From the NCBI RefSeq assembly GCF_000346465.2, contig NC_034010.1, forward strand, positions 29,428,787-29,492,786: a stretch of 64,000 bases of DNA. The letters are read 5' to 3'. Positions 24,955 through 46,751 of this stretch are shown here, piece by piece. The translations under genes were made by a program, and so were the position numbers. The number at the start of each line of letters is the position of its first letter. Positions within the stretch are counted from its first letter, which is position 1. The DNA comes from Prunus persica (taxonomy: Eukaryota; Streptophyta; Magnoliopsida; Rosales; Rosaceae). The notes under the pieces were generated by a model. That model was not told where the DNA came from. It did not search any database and worked only from the letters and a program-made list of their open reading frames with translations.

Positions 24955-26880
24955 TTGGTTGATAGGTAGTAGGTATCTTTCATATAAGACCAAAGCAAAA
25001 GAAAATTTTAGGTTTTTCCTTGGGGGTAGGTGGGACCTTTTTTTAATCTAAAACCTGGGCACCTGGCTGAATTAGTTATAAACTACTTGTGTTTAAACGC
25101 ATTTTTACAAGAAAAACCTACTGTGTTTTTTTTCTTCTTTTTAGTGAGCAGTTTTAGTTGAATATTAATGCCGAACTCTCAAAGATACTAAGCCCTACTG
25201 AAAAGAATTAGGTGATGACTTAAAACCACGATTTGACTTGTGCGGGACTCGGATCTAATCTAATCAGTGTTTATTTAAAATAATTGTGGTTGTTAATATT
25301 TTGTTTTATTTAGCTTCCTTCCATGAATTGCTAGTAGCCCTTAGTTTTAAAGCTATGCCAACCAACCAATACGCGGGTAAGGCATCATTGTCGTTCCCAT
25401 TTTCCCAATCAAATTTATGTGTATACCATCAAAGATGACGACAGATGGACATAATACCTTATTTTTATTTATTTATTATTCATTACAAATAAAAACATTA
25501 ATATGATCAGACACTAGACTGATTTATTTTTAAATTTTCCAAATTAACTTAAATCTGTGAGATACTCTTGCGAATTTTATAGAGGTATTTAATGATATAC
25601 CCATTTCTAGCATTAATATTATAAATAAATCCTACACCATTGAATTTCTATAAACAAATCCAAAAAAAATTCAAAAATTGACAGCTTGTCTTATTTAATT
25701 TAATATTAATTATTAAATTACTTTGATACCATATTGAGTGTTTTGAGTATTTTTATGAGATTTTGGGGTTGGGCTTGTTTTAAGAAATTGATAGCAGTTT
25801 TGTAATTTATAAAAAGTTAAAAGCCTCTTTGTTATGTTGTAAATAAACTTTGTGTGTGTTTTTAAAGTCAATTTCATATAAGGTATTTTTATAATTTGAG
25901 CCCATATATTGGATATAATAGTGAATCTCCCAATTTTATATCGATTTATGTTTCACCATTTCTGCAAGGGCATCACCACATCCCGACATTTGATAATATT
26001 CTAATTAACCAAGGGTGCATGGTACAAAATCTGGAGGCCATCAGAAGAAAGCAGTATAAATTATAGATTAAATAAGAAAGAATAACGGAGATCAAATAAT
26101 TGCAATGGGATAAAGGCATTTGGCCTTATTTGGTGGGTTTGATTGAACTCGATATTTAGAAAGGTTAGCATCTCTTTAAATTGACTTATTAAACTTTTGA
26201 TGGTGGGTTCCTTCAATTATTTATTTAATCTTCTAAAAAAGAGGTTCCTTCGATTTTTCACGCGAATAAAAACCCCATTAGCATATACCTCGTTCAAAAA
26301 CTGTCAATTACCCCAAACCCTAATGTACTTATCATGGACTGATAAATTACCTCAAAAGGCTTTCTTCCCGTGTTTTTATTTCTTCTCCAAACAATGAAAA
26401 AGAATCTTATGCTATACAAACCCAGAATCTTAGGCTGATAATTATCTTAATATTTAAAGGAAGAATCTCCCACACATGTGGGTGGCTAATTAACATGATC
26501 ATGGAAGTGGATTCTCTCATTTGTTTAAGCCTATTTTGATTACATCTCCAATAACAAAATTATAAGAAAAGGATCACCTTAATTAATTAGTCATAGTCAT
26601 GTCTAATCAAGTATTAAAAAGACTAATTCAGGTGTTAATTTATTAAGTTCGATTCGGGGCATGGCATTCGGCTGGGTAGAGAAGAGAGCCTTCAAAAATG
26701 TCACGGCACTGTGCCACTGTCATTGTGGATGGTGGCAAAATGGACCCATTCACAAAACTATATTTAATGCTACAACAAAGAATCACTCAACCACGTGTTG
26801 CTGTGGACCTGCCATGATCGATCTGAATCATTTTTTAGGAGTTGTGTATGGTGATGGGTCCTAGACATTAAAAAGCTTTA
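24955..26880. other. Intergenic, no gene seen
   Basis: AT-rich DNA with only short, unsupported open frames (for example 26661-26864, Cys/His-rich but without homology I recognise). No repeats with clear borders were found. Confidence 0.6.
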
Positions 26881-26883
26881 GTT

Positions 26884-27300
26884 CCGTTTGGTTTATAAGA
26901 AATGCGACTTGGGAATGAGAAATTAATTGTTTTTTCATGTTTGGTAAGTTTAGGTATAGGAAATCGTTGTCTGGCTCATAGGAAAGCAGGGAGGAAAGTG
27001 AAGTCATCCTCTAAACTTGGGTTTTGTTTTCCCTCCTTATGGAAAAGTTTGAGAAAATAAGCTAATATTAAATACATGTTTTTTTATGACCATTTTATTC
27101 CCATTAATAATTTAGAATTACAATATATCATTAAATGCATTCTTTTTTTATTTGATTTAATATGGTTATAATTGATAATTTATACAAACTTTGTTTTCCA
27201 TTCCCCAGCATTACTAAACGTGGAAAATGAATTTTTCATTCCTATTCATTGAGAAATGATATGGGAAATGATTTCCTCTCAAATTCATTCCATGAGCCTT
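26884..27300. mobile_element. MITE-like dispersed repeat, copy A
   Basis: Starts CCGTTTGGTTTATAAG and shares long collinear stretches with 29873-30343: CTTGGGTTTTGTTTTCC, AATTACAATATATCATTAAAT and TTTATTTGATTTAATATGG. It is noncoding. The right end appears truncated compared with copy B. Confidence 0.7.
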
Positions 27301-29872
27301 AGATCCATCGATGTTCGATTGTAATAATTAAGCCAACAAATTTGAAAATCCTTTCGAACTTAGATTTAATATTCATAGTTTAATAAGCAGCAGTAGTGCC
27401 TACTGCCATCAATCTGGCAAGAACTTGGCATTTTTGTACGTTTTTATATTTCACATACGAGTGATGATGTGCGTGTAACATAGAAGTTCTATGCACGTTC
27501 ACTTTTAGTACTCTTTTTAAACCAGAAAAATGAAATGAAGCTGTTTGGTTGAAAATCATTTAGGTTTGTGCTTAGCACACTCCTAATTAGGTAGAGTGGT
27601 TGCTCGGTTGGTTGTTTGGTTGAAGCAGTTTAATTGGGTTCCTGTTGCTGTTAAGAATAATAAACAAAAGTAAATAAAAAAGAAACGTGAACTGGAAAGA
27701 CAAGATGTACGGTTGAATTTTCTGATGAAATTTTATTTTCTCCGACCCTTTGACTGACAGAAATGACAAGTCACAAAACAAATATTGAACTGGATTAGGC
27801 AGTAGGCAACAGCACTCATTATTATCGAATACGGTAACATTCAGCTCGCGTAGCTGTCACTGACACGTGTTTCTTCTGCCCGTGTGCACTGTGTACTCTG
27901 GACCATCACAACTCAATCAATTTCCATTGCTCTTTTAAGAATAAAATAAAATAAAAATATTTTTTGCTCCATTAATTTTTTTTCCCTAAATATTTGGGTC
28001 CTAGTAAATTCCTAATTTGGTATTCCATTTCTAACCACAGAGTTTCAAGTTTTATACACCATTTATTTTGAAGAAAATAAGGAAATTATCCAAATCTGAG
28101 TCATCATGTTTATCTTTTGACGTGCTATAAATTAATGTACTTCCATAAAATGCTCATGTACATACAAAGCATATCTTTGTTTTACTCATTCTTTCCTTTC
28201 ATCGCTGATAACAACCCACAACAAAGCATACCCGAGTAAAGTTTTAGTAGGAATATGACTTTTGAGCATAATAATAATATAACACAAACAAATTTGTAGA
28301 TAAAAACAACGATCATTATTTAATTAAATATTTATCGCGTCAATATTAAACTATATTTTTTATTTTAATAATAATATTTATATTATATTAATTGACCATT
28401 TCTCTAGTAGAGGTAGGCCTCACTAATATATTTAAGACTTACTTGTATTAGAGAGGTGATCAATACATGCGATACAATTTACTTACTAATACTAATACAG
28501 TTGAAATTTTATGTCATGTTTTATATAATTTATAAAACCAGAATTTCAGTAGGGTTCGTAAAATTAACAATTCTTCTTAAAAAGAAAAGTCCACATTCAG
28601 TGAATGGCTGTAGCGTAACTATAGACTAGGGGACAGAAAAGTCCACGTTGCACCTTGACTTTTAAGAGTTAATAATCTACCTAACAAGTTTTTTTCTTGG
28701 GCTCAAATCAAACTACCAACACAACATATAGGGGTTTGGTGACTACAGAATCCCACCTCGTGTTTTTGTTGTTTCCTTAAAAAAATAAAATTTTACTTAA
28801 AGTACCGGAAAAAAAAAACAAACAAACGACATACGGACGGAAGTGTCAATCAGGAAAAGCAACGAATCTTTCGAGTTACAGCCTTGGTTGGTTGGCGGTA
28901 AGTTTTTAAACATTTCGGAATTTGCGAGGATTTTACAGGATTTCGGAATGCATGAAATGAAGACTGCGTTTCAGTTGGGCAGCCGTACTTTTCGACATAT
29001 TTGATACAAAGGAGTCCTTATAATTTAGTTTACGAAAAGTGCCCCCAACTTATTCAAAATTTTCATCATATACAACCCTTCTTGGACAGCTGGCTTGACT
29101 CCCATCCCCTACAACAATCCTACTAGGCTGATTAGGACGTGGGATTAGGTAACGACACGTGAGATGCAAAGACTGCAATGCCACGAGTGCCTTTGACCAT
29201 TAAGAAGGAAGGAGAGCAAGAGACCAAATTTTATTATATTTTTATCTTAAGTGCTAAAAGGTAATTAACAACGAAGTAGCTAATTACGTTTTACCATTAA
29301 GAATGCGGGGCAAAGTAGTCAAGGTGAGGTGTAAAGTTTATTCATGCGATGGTCAGGGTAAACTGTTTGCTAAAATGTCTCAAAAAGACGGAAAATATGC
29401 AATTCATAGTTGATGATGCATATTTTCTTTTTTTGTAAATGTATTTTGGAGATTCGGAATATGCCTCATAAGGAAAATTTTATCGATACCTTTGTCCTAT
29501 AACGGTAGAGTAACTTTGCTGTGAAAAAGTTACCCCATTGTAATGCATAGCTTTAAAATTAAAAAAATTACTCGTTTAAGTGATATATAAGATAATTTTT
29601 ATTTTGATATTTGACGTAACATCCAATAATACCGTGAATAGGAATCATTATGAATGAATTTCATGTTAATTATTTGATAACATAACATGCTAGATAATTT
29701 GATAAATACAAACATATGTATGATTACCCATGTTTAGATATGCATAATTCACACATACACACACAACTATATTGTTATAGGGATTCGAACCTGAGACCTA
29801 TGGTTTGCAAGTTAATGCTTCCTTGTAGTTTAGACTATTGCATATACTAAAAATTAAATAAAAATTTGGCCA
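27301..29872. other. Intergenic, no gene seen
   Basis: AT-rich DNA between two copies of one repeat family. No open frame gives a recognisable protein and no structured RNA gene was identified. A B-box-like GGATTCGAACC at about 29781 may belong to an old tRNA-derived fragment, but no complete unit is visible. Confidence 0.55.
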
Positions 29873-30343
29873 CGTTTGGTTCATGAAAAATGAGGCTTGT
29901 GGATGGGAAATCAATTGCTTTGCCAATGTTTTGTAAGTCCAGTCATGAGAAATTGTTGCCTTGAACGTGAGAAAGTAAGGGGAAAATGAAGCCCTCCTCC
30001 CAACTTGGGTTTTGTTTTCCATCATTATAGGAAAGTTTGGAAAAGTGAGCAAATATTAAATGCAAATTTTCATGACCAATTTATCTCTATTAACAATTTA
30101 AAATTACAATATATCATTAAATATATTTTTTTTATTTGATTTAATATGGGTATAATTGAAAAATTATACAAACTTTGTTTTCTATTCTTACTCAAAACAA
30201 ACATGAGAAAAGAAATAAAGTGATATATCTCTCAGTTATTTTCCCAAAAGTACCAAACATGGGAAATGAATATTTCATTTTTCATCCATTAGGAAATAAC
30301 ATGAAAAGTGAATTCCATTCAAATCCGTTTTGTGAATCAAACG
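29873..30343. mobile_element. MITE-like dispersed repeat, copy B
   Basis: Starts CGTTTGGTTCATG and ends GTGAATCAAACG, an imperfect terminal inverted repeat. It is collinear with copy A (26884-27300) over most of its length, with an extra segment around 30186-30245. Noncoding and AT-rich. The CGTTTGGTTC ends resemble plant hAT-type MITEs, but no target duplication was found. Confidence 0.7.
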
Positions 30344-31830
30344 GGATTCGAGTATCACGTACATTATTTCATTCACTCAAGCAATTAATGAACTAAACGA
30401 TAGACTTTGAAAATCCCGAAATATGAGTGTCATACTACATTTATCCATTTCTGAAACAATTAAATATCTTCAAAATATTATATCTTGTTATTTGTCAAGT
30501 TAATTAATAGACGATATATTGCCAAATCAGATTTTAGTGAATAAATAAAGTTAACAAATCTGAAGCACTAGAAAATATTCAAAATTATGGACGGAAAATG
30601 AAGAGTCTATTTGTGGGAAAATAATTTTGCTGTGGATGGACAGTCGAGAAGAAAGTTGAATATTTAATCCCGTCAATCGTCATCAGGTCAGATAGACTAA
30701 AAGCAGATTACTAGAATCTCAAAATTAAATTTCTAGATATGCATTTGCATTGCACAGTGAAATAAAACCGACTGTTACTGTTGGCCGCGTAAGAATCCGC
30801 TGGCAGTTATCATCGATTCATTTCATCACATACCATTGGCCGCGTATCGTCATTCATAGCATCACTATGAACTACGTTATTTTACTGAAATACCCTTAGT
30901 TTAAAATTCATATTCTATGTAATTACATAATTAATACACAATTAAAATATAAAACCAGTGGAGATATAATAAGAACCACTTTGACCTCGCTCATAAGACA
31001 TTATTTTAGAGGAAATATTGATCTTTATTTATAATTTGCATTGACTTCTATATTAATTTTCAACAATATATACATCACAATACATAGAAAAAATAGTTTT
31101 TATTGTTTTTCACATTTTTAAATTGTAATACGGACAACGTATTCAAGATAAATGATGTTTGGTTGCTTAAATTCATTGCAATCAAAAAAATTTCACTTAT
31201 TTATTTACAACATGACTCATGATAAAATAATGTTTTTCCAGTGTGCAATTTTAAATAATTTTAAATATGCATATAAACAATTAGTTAATTTATTTTAATC
31301 ACCTTCATATTTTTCATAGAATTTTAGTAATCTAAATTATACGTAAAGCTTTTTGAAACGATTAGTCCACCAAATAATATCATAATGCAATATAAAAGAT
31401 GCCCAGAAGAGAAAAAACAGAAAAGAAAAACAAAATAAACAGCATCTAGATTTACAAGGGCAAACTGGTCATTCAAAAGGAGAACACACCGCAAACATTT
31501 GTCGGTTAAAATTAATCTAAATCCGTTAACTGTCTTGGCACAATAAAAAAGACACTCCAAATGTTATCCAAATTGACAAGAGTTCCAATCTAAAGTGAAT
31601 TACCTTTTGTTATGGGGAAAAAAAGGTCTAAAGTGAAAATGTTTTATTTACCGCGGGGCTCGGAGCCGAACCTAGTGGATTGGTAGGCTCGGAAAGAACA
31701 AGAGGCGGCCTAACAAAAACAGAAAAAAAACAAAACCCTTCGATGTGTTTATCTAATTAAGTGATCTTTCTATCTGAGTGTATTTGCAGCGGGGGCCACC
31801 ATGAGCGGCTGTCGCGTGCCGCATAGGGCA
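30344..31830. other. Intergenic, no gene seen
   Basis: AT-rich DNA upstream of GLT1. The short motif TTGGCCGCGTA occurs twice (about 30781 and 30837). No gene or bounded element is supported. Confidence 0.6.
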
Positions 31831-31835
31831 TTGTA

Positions 31836-31841
31836 CACGTG
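31836..31841 (+). promoter_or_regulatory. G-box upstream of GLT1
   Basis: CACGTG in the context TACACGTGGCA, about 165 bp upstream of the TATA box. The context matches bZIP/bHLH binding sites; use in this promoter is inference. Confidence 0.5.
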
Positions 31842-32003
31842 GCATAATTGCGAATTCTGAGCTGTCTTGTCACTTAAAAACAGTGAGCATGAGGTCGGAC
31901 TTGGTAAATTTAGCGTCCCTGTGGTCCCCACACACCCCTTTCTCTCTCTAGGACACCACCACCATACTCCCCTCTCTCTCTAAAAACCTGTCTCTGTTTT
32001 CTC

Positions 32004-32010
32004 TATAAAA
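32004..32010 (+). promoter_or_regulatory. TATA box of GLT1
   Basis: TATAAAA in CTCTATAAAACACC, about 545 bp upstream of the ATG. The CT-rich stretch before it and the long pyrimidine-rich region after it fit a core promoter followed by a 5' UTR. I saw no ATG between here and 32555, so no upstream ORF. Confidence 0.6.
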
Positions 32011-32447
32011 CACCGCTCTGCCTCTTCTTAGAGAACCCAAAAGCGAAGGGCCGACTCGCATATTTGCTGGTGCGCTGCAACTCTCCCCTGCCCCCTGCCT
32101 CCTACTTCCTGCCTACCTCCCTCAGTTTTCTCTCACTTTCTCGCTCATTTTTCGGGAAAATCGAGATCAAGAACTAGCGAGGCATAGGAAATACCGGCCA
32201 ATCTGTTGACCTTTTCTCCTTCAACTTCCAAATTTTTCTTCTCCCGAAACTCAGTCTACAATATTTTACCACCAATCGTAAATCGTGTCCCCCCAAACGT
32301 CGTCGTCCCTCCGCTGAAGATCTCATCTTTGCCTGAAAGCCTGGGTTTCTTCTCTAATCTGGATCTAAATCCCGTATCAGTCTCCAAAACAAACTCTCAA
32401 GGACTCAGATTCCTCCTATAAGAAAAAGCACTACAGATTTAACAAAA

Positions 32448-32448
<1 letters not shown>

Positions 32449-32479
<31 letters not shown>
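32449..32479. repeat. (ATT)n microsatellite in the GLT1 leader
   Basis: About ten ATT units, 75 bp upstream of the GLT1 start codon, within the probable 5' UTR. Confidence 0.95.
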
Positions 32480-32481
<2 letters not shown>

Positions 32482-32554
32482 ATATTAAATATTATTTTAT
32501 ATACACGCACACATAATCGGAAGAATCAAATCCGATTTTCTGATTTTCTGAATA

Positions 32555-42875
<10,321 letters not shown>

Positions 42876-43761
42876 ATGACATGATCATCAAGATTTTTAC
42901 TAAAGAACCAAGACAGCAGCAAGCAAATACAGTGACAGCGACACAGAAACATATGGCTTGTTTCGATTTTGGAAGGAAGTTTCAAGATTGATTAGCCTCA
43001 TGGGTGAACCACTTCGTTCGTGATGCGATGGAGCTGAGGCCAGAAGGGACAGCAGAAGCAGGAGGTGGCGGCTTCACTTTTGGGGGCAACAAAGCCTTTC
43101 TATTCTCGCATAATCAAAGTAGTTTTTTCAGCGGAGCCTGGGTATAGGTTTTAGAACATTTCTTTGTTTATAGTTTTACCCGGGTCTTTTTTGCGTGGTT
43201 GTTTTAAAGGAATAATGTACAGTTTTGGTTCTTCACCAATTATTTAAGATTATATATATGATGGGGAATTATTATTATGTTTTAAGAGCAGAAAATCAAC
43301 CAAACTGGCGCTCTCAGAACATCAATCGAATTGCAATGCTTTAAGTTTAGCATGTGGATTTATTTCCTGATGAATGAATACGGAAATAGAGAGCATCAAG
43401 GCCAACAAGTTTTTTTTGTGCATATCTTAATAACAAGACTAGAAGAAGACAACATCTTTCTCTGCAACCCTACTCAAACTCCCAAGTTGTCGTTTTGAAA
43501 CACGGTGTTTCTCCACTTTCCTCCATCATCAAATTCAAATTCAAAATCAAATGCATCCACCCAACTGCAAAATAAACAAACAAAATCAACATAACCCAAC
43601 TTTTCGATTTCTCAAATACTAACGTCTTGTGTCTGTGGTCTATATATATGTATAAAATAGAATGGCTTCTATTTCCTTGGCCAAGACAGGTGTACGTTCT
43701 GGCTGAAGAGAAGCTTTCCCTCCCGCTGCAGCGTTTTTGGGTGGTGCTGGGACATCTGACT

Positions 43762-44318
43762 CTATACTTTCAGTTTCATGCTGAGCCTGTGAACAAGTAG
43801 AACCTAAACACACACACATACATTGTCGACAATTTATCATAATGCCAATGAAAAGAAACACAACACAACCAAAAGTTAGCACAACAGATCCCTACATTTG
43901 ACATAGCACTGTATCTGTATTCCTATAAATGCCATGCTAAGGTTCTATTTGAATGGTCGGATCCCAAAATCCATGGATTCAGATGACATTTTAAGATAAA
44001 ATTGTTTGTATATGTATGAACTGATACAAGAGGCTAAGATAATCATAAGAAATATAATACCAAGTTTTATTTGACAAGAGCAAATAATGTCAAGAACATG
44101 AAAAACAGAGTGAGAAGACATGTCACGCTGAAACAAGTATGCATAGAAAGTGATACATACCTGAGGTTGATGATTTTGGGTGTCTTTGTGGGAATTTGAT
44201 GCGTGCAATTCTCTTCAGAATATGCCCTTCCCCGTCCCCACCACATGCTGGAATTCCTTGCTTGGTCTTCATTTATTATCTTCGGACGATCTTTTTGGGT
44301 TTCTGGACCACCTGCCAT
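43762..44318 (-). CDS. Possible small two-exon gene, product unknown (frame unresolved)
   Basis: Exon 1 (44318-44161) starts at an ATG 223 bp from the divergent SDHAF4 ATG and encodes MAGGPETQKDRPKIIN.., a polar stretch that looks like real protein (..SSMWWGRGRAYSEEN..). It ends at a good donor (CTCAG|GTATGT). The best acceptor (43787-43788) gives only seven more codons before a stop at 43762. In another frame the same region (43800-43641) reads ..SDVPAPPKNAAAGG.. and PERTPVLAKEIEAILF, which also looks protein-like. An unseen middle exon or alternative splicing could join them. I do not recognise the family, and the model may be wrong. Confidence 0.35.
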
Positions 44319-44502
44319 TAGAAGAAGCCCATTTGGGCCCAATAGGGTGGCCCAATCTAATTTACACAACGACCACGTGGCTTCATAACTCCACGACACG
44401 ACGCCGTTTGGTTGCCGCAACAATAGCATTCCCTCTCTACCTTCTCTTCTCTCACTTCTATTTCCTTTTTTCTTGCAGAGAAAAGGAAGAACAAAAAAAC
44501 AA

Positions 44503-44522
44503 GAACGAACGAACGAACGAAC
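44503..44522 (+). repeat. (GAAC)n repeat in the SDHAF4 leader
   Basis: Five GAAC units just upstream of the SDHAF4 ATG, inside the probable 5' UTR. Confidence 0.85.
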
Positions 44523-44540
44523 AAGCGAACGAAAGAAAAG

Positions 44541-44879
44541 ATGGCGATCAATCTAGGCCGTCTATTCTCATCAACGACCGTTCTCTCAACCCCTAGTAGA
44601 GCCGAGCCTCTAACTCGCGCCGCCATCAACTCAGTGAGTCGCCTCTTGTGTTCATCGGCTACGCAGTCTCAATCCCAGCACCAAAACCCCAGCAAGGAAC
44701 AAAGAGAGCCCACCGACGAAAAACTTGAAAGCACTGAAAATCAAGCTGATGATGATGATGATGATGATGAAGACGATGGGTATATGAATAAAGAGACGGG
44801 TGAGATCGGCGGGCCCAAAGGGCCGGAGCCCACCCGATTCGGCGATTGGGAGCGAAACGGTCGGTGCTCTGATTTTTGA
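44541..44879 (+). CDS. SDHAF4: Succinate dehydrogenase assembly factor 4, mitochondrial
   Basis: A single exon encoding 112 aa. The first 35 residues are Arg/Ser/Thr-rich without acids ([20 protein letters not shown]), as in a mitochondrial presequence. A low-complexity acidic run of nine Asp and Glu follows, then the conserved C-terminal DUF1674 block [20 protein letters not shown], ending SDF. The family binds the flavinylated SDH1 subunit before complex II assembly. The ATG is 223 bp from that of the possible minus-strand gene, so the promoter may be bidirectional. The Arabidopsis counterpart is At5g67490 from memory. Confidence 0.93.
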   Translation: MAINLGRLFSSTTVLSTPSRAEPLTRAAINSVSRLLCSSATQSQSQHQNPSKEQREPTDEKLESTENQADDDDDDDEDDGYMNKETGEIGGPKGPEPTRFGDWERNGRCSDF

Positions 44880-46600
44880 GTTTCTTTGGGGGGTCCAGAT
44901 TTGATGAAATAATAATTGCAATATGTTATGCAAATTTTGTTACTTTTATGGATGGTTTAGTTGTTTAGTGAAATTGTGCAAAGTGAAGTGGTTGTTTTTA
45001 AGTTTGAAATAAAATTATTATTCGTATTCGTAATCGTAGTCTTTGGTTCGCTGGGTTTTGTTTTGCTACAGCACGAAACCACACCCAAAATGGAACCCAG
45101 AAGAAGAAACTTGTAAAGTGAAACGACGTTTCGACGTTGCCTGAGTTGGGCTTTGCTCTGTTAGGTTTGGGCTTGAGAAGTCTATATGGCGCTTTGTATA
45201 AGGTCCTTAGATCGTGAGCCGGAAACAAGATTGAACCTGGATCTGCAGCAATGCCTGAGAATGAGAATCAATCAATATCAACCCCACACCACAGAAAGCG
45301 ACAGGAAATGTTGACATTTTCTGTAAGAAAGGAAAAGTTTAATTGTAATGTTGACATTCAACTGCCTATTACATATCCGTTTGATAATCATTTTAATTTT
45401 TATATTTTGTGTTAGAGTATAGTCAACTAATTCATAATTCAGCAGGGCAGCAATCCTTCTTCGATCGGTTTATATTAAACAATCATTCATGTTCATGATT
45501 CATCTATAAATAAATATTATTTTTTTTTGGTGTTTTCGTCGTCATAAATTGATAATTATCATTTGACCACCTGCATCTACAACAGACTACTTTGAACAGG
45601 TCTTACCATCCACGGGATTGCTACAGGCAGACCGTTAGCCAATGCCCAAATTTCACACAAGTGGGCCCCGTATTTTTGGACAAACAACAACCGTTGATTT
45701 TCCGAATGATCCAATCAATTTTGACATAAACCAGCAAACGGATTGTTGGGTGCCATATATGTTGATCAATGCAATTTGGCCCCTGGCGATCTCTATTCTC
45801 TACTATTATAATACTTTGAATTGAATAGCTGACCCTATCAAATCTGTGCATGCCTCAAGATGACGCAAAATAGGTTGAAGATTGTTTATTAGTGATTTGA
45901 CAATCAAAGTTACGACAACATCTCTCTCAACTCTGCATTTATGGAAGATTTACTCCCAAACTCATAACACCCTACTACTTGTTGTATTGTTATTTTTGTA
46001 TATACACTGTAAGATAAATTTTAGCGTTAGTCGTTTATATACACTGTATATATTTAAAGTGTTTGAAAAAATAAAAAATATCGATTTGGAACTGATGGGA
46101 TGGCACAGTAAGTTGTGCTTGGGTGCTCCATGCAATAGCATTGAATCGTTATTCTCTCTCTAGTAGTAGTGGGAGCAAGTCAATTCCAAATGTCACATAT
46201 CACAAATGGCAGCAGCCATTATCTACCAGAATATTAATATATGTTGTAAAAATCAATAATTCAAGGCTTAATTGGTTTTAAATTGAGTATAGTATTAGTA
46301 TGCAAAGTTGAAATGTCAAATATCATAATCCCGGCAGCCCTTATAGGCCTAACTCTCTCTCTCTCTCTCTCTTATCTTATCTTTAATATATGTGACAAAA
46401 AAAACAACAATACAAGTTTTTGTTTTTTGGTTTGAAATTAGAAGCCATCTTGTAATTTCCACATGAATTGACCATCCTGCAAACATTTTTGAACAGGTCT
46501 TACTAGCTAGCAAGATTGCTGCAGTGAGATAGATAATGCCCACAAATTCCACTCACAACCAATACATCTCTGCCTTTCCCTTTGATGGCTGATTGGCCTT
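44880..46600. other. Intergenic with duplicated segments
   Basis: No gene is supported. A 95-bp stretch at 45562-45658 recurs, diverged, at 46466-46558 (shared GAACAGGTCTTAC, ATTGCT and AATGCCCA). A second pair lies at about 46187 and 46311 (AAATGTCA.ATATCA..GGCAGC). A (CT)n run occupies 46353-46372. Confidence 0.65.
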
Positions 46601-46603
46601 CCA

Positions 46604-46614
46604 TATTTATATAG
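46604..46614 (+). promoter_or_regulatory. Putative TATA box of the ATL21/22-like gene
   Basis: TATTTATATAG, about 140 bp before the chosen ATG. An in-frame upstream ATG at 46665 also lies downstream of it. Confidence 0.4.
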
Positions 46615-46751
46615 TTTAGTAAACAAAAGTGAATGAAGACTTGGCCTTTATTCTATAAAGTCAAATGCAAACTCATGCCAGATGCGATATATACATTGGA
46701 ATTGGAATTGGAAGTGTAGCAATTGTGCCTGCTATTCCAAGTAGCAAAAAA

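Noticed and set aside
26661..26864. 67-residue Cys/His-rich frame
   Set aside because: The spacing of Cys and His fits no zinc finger I know, and there is no supporting splice or promoter signal.
32206..32421. Upstream ORF in the GLT1 leader
   Set aside because: The frame opens at TTG, not ATG, and I found no ATG in the leader before the main start.
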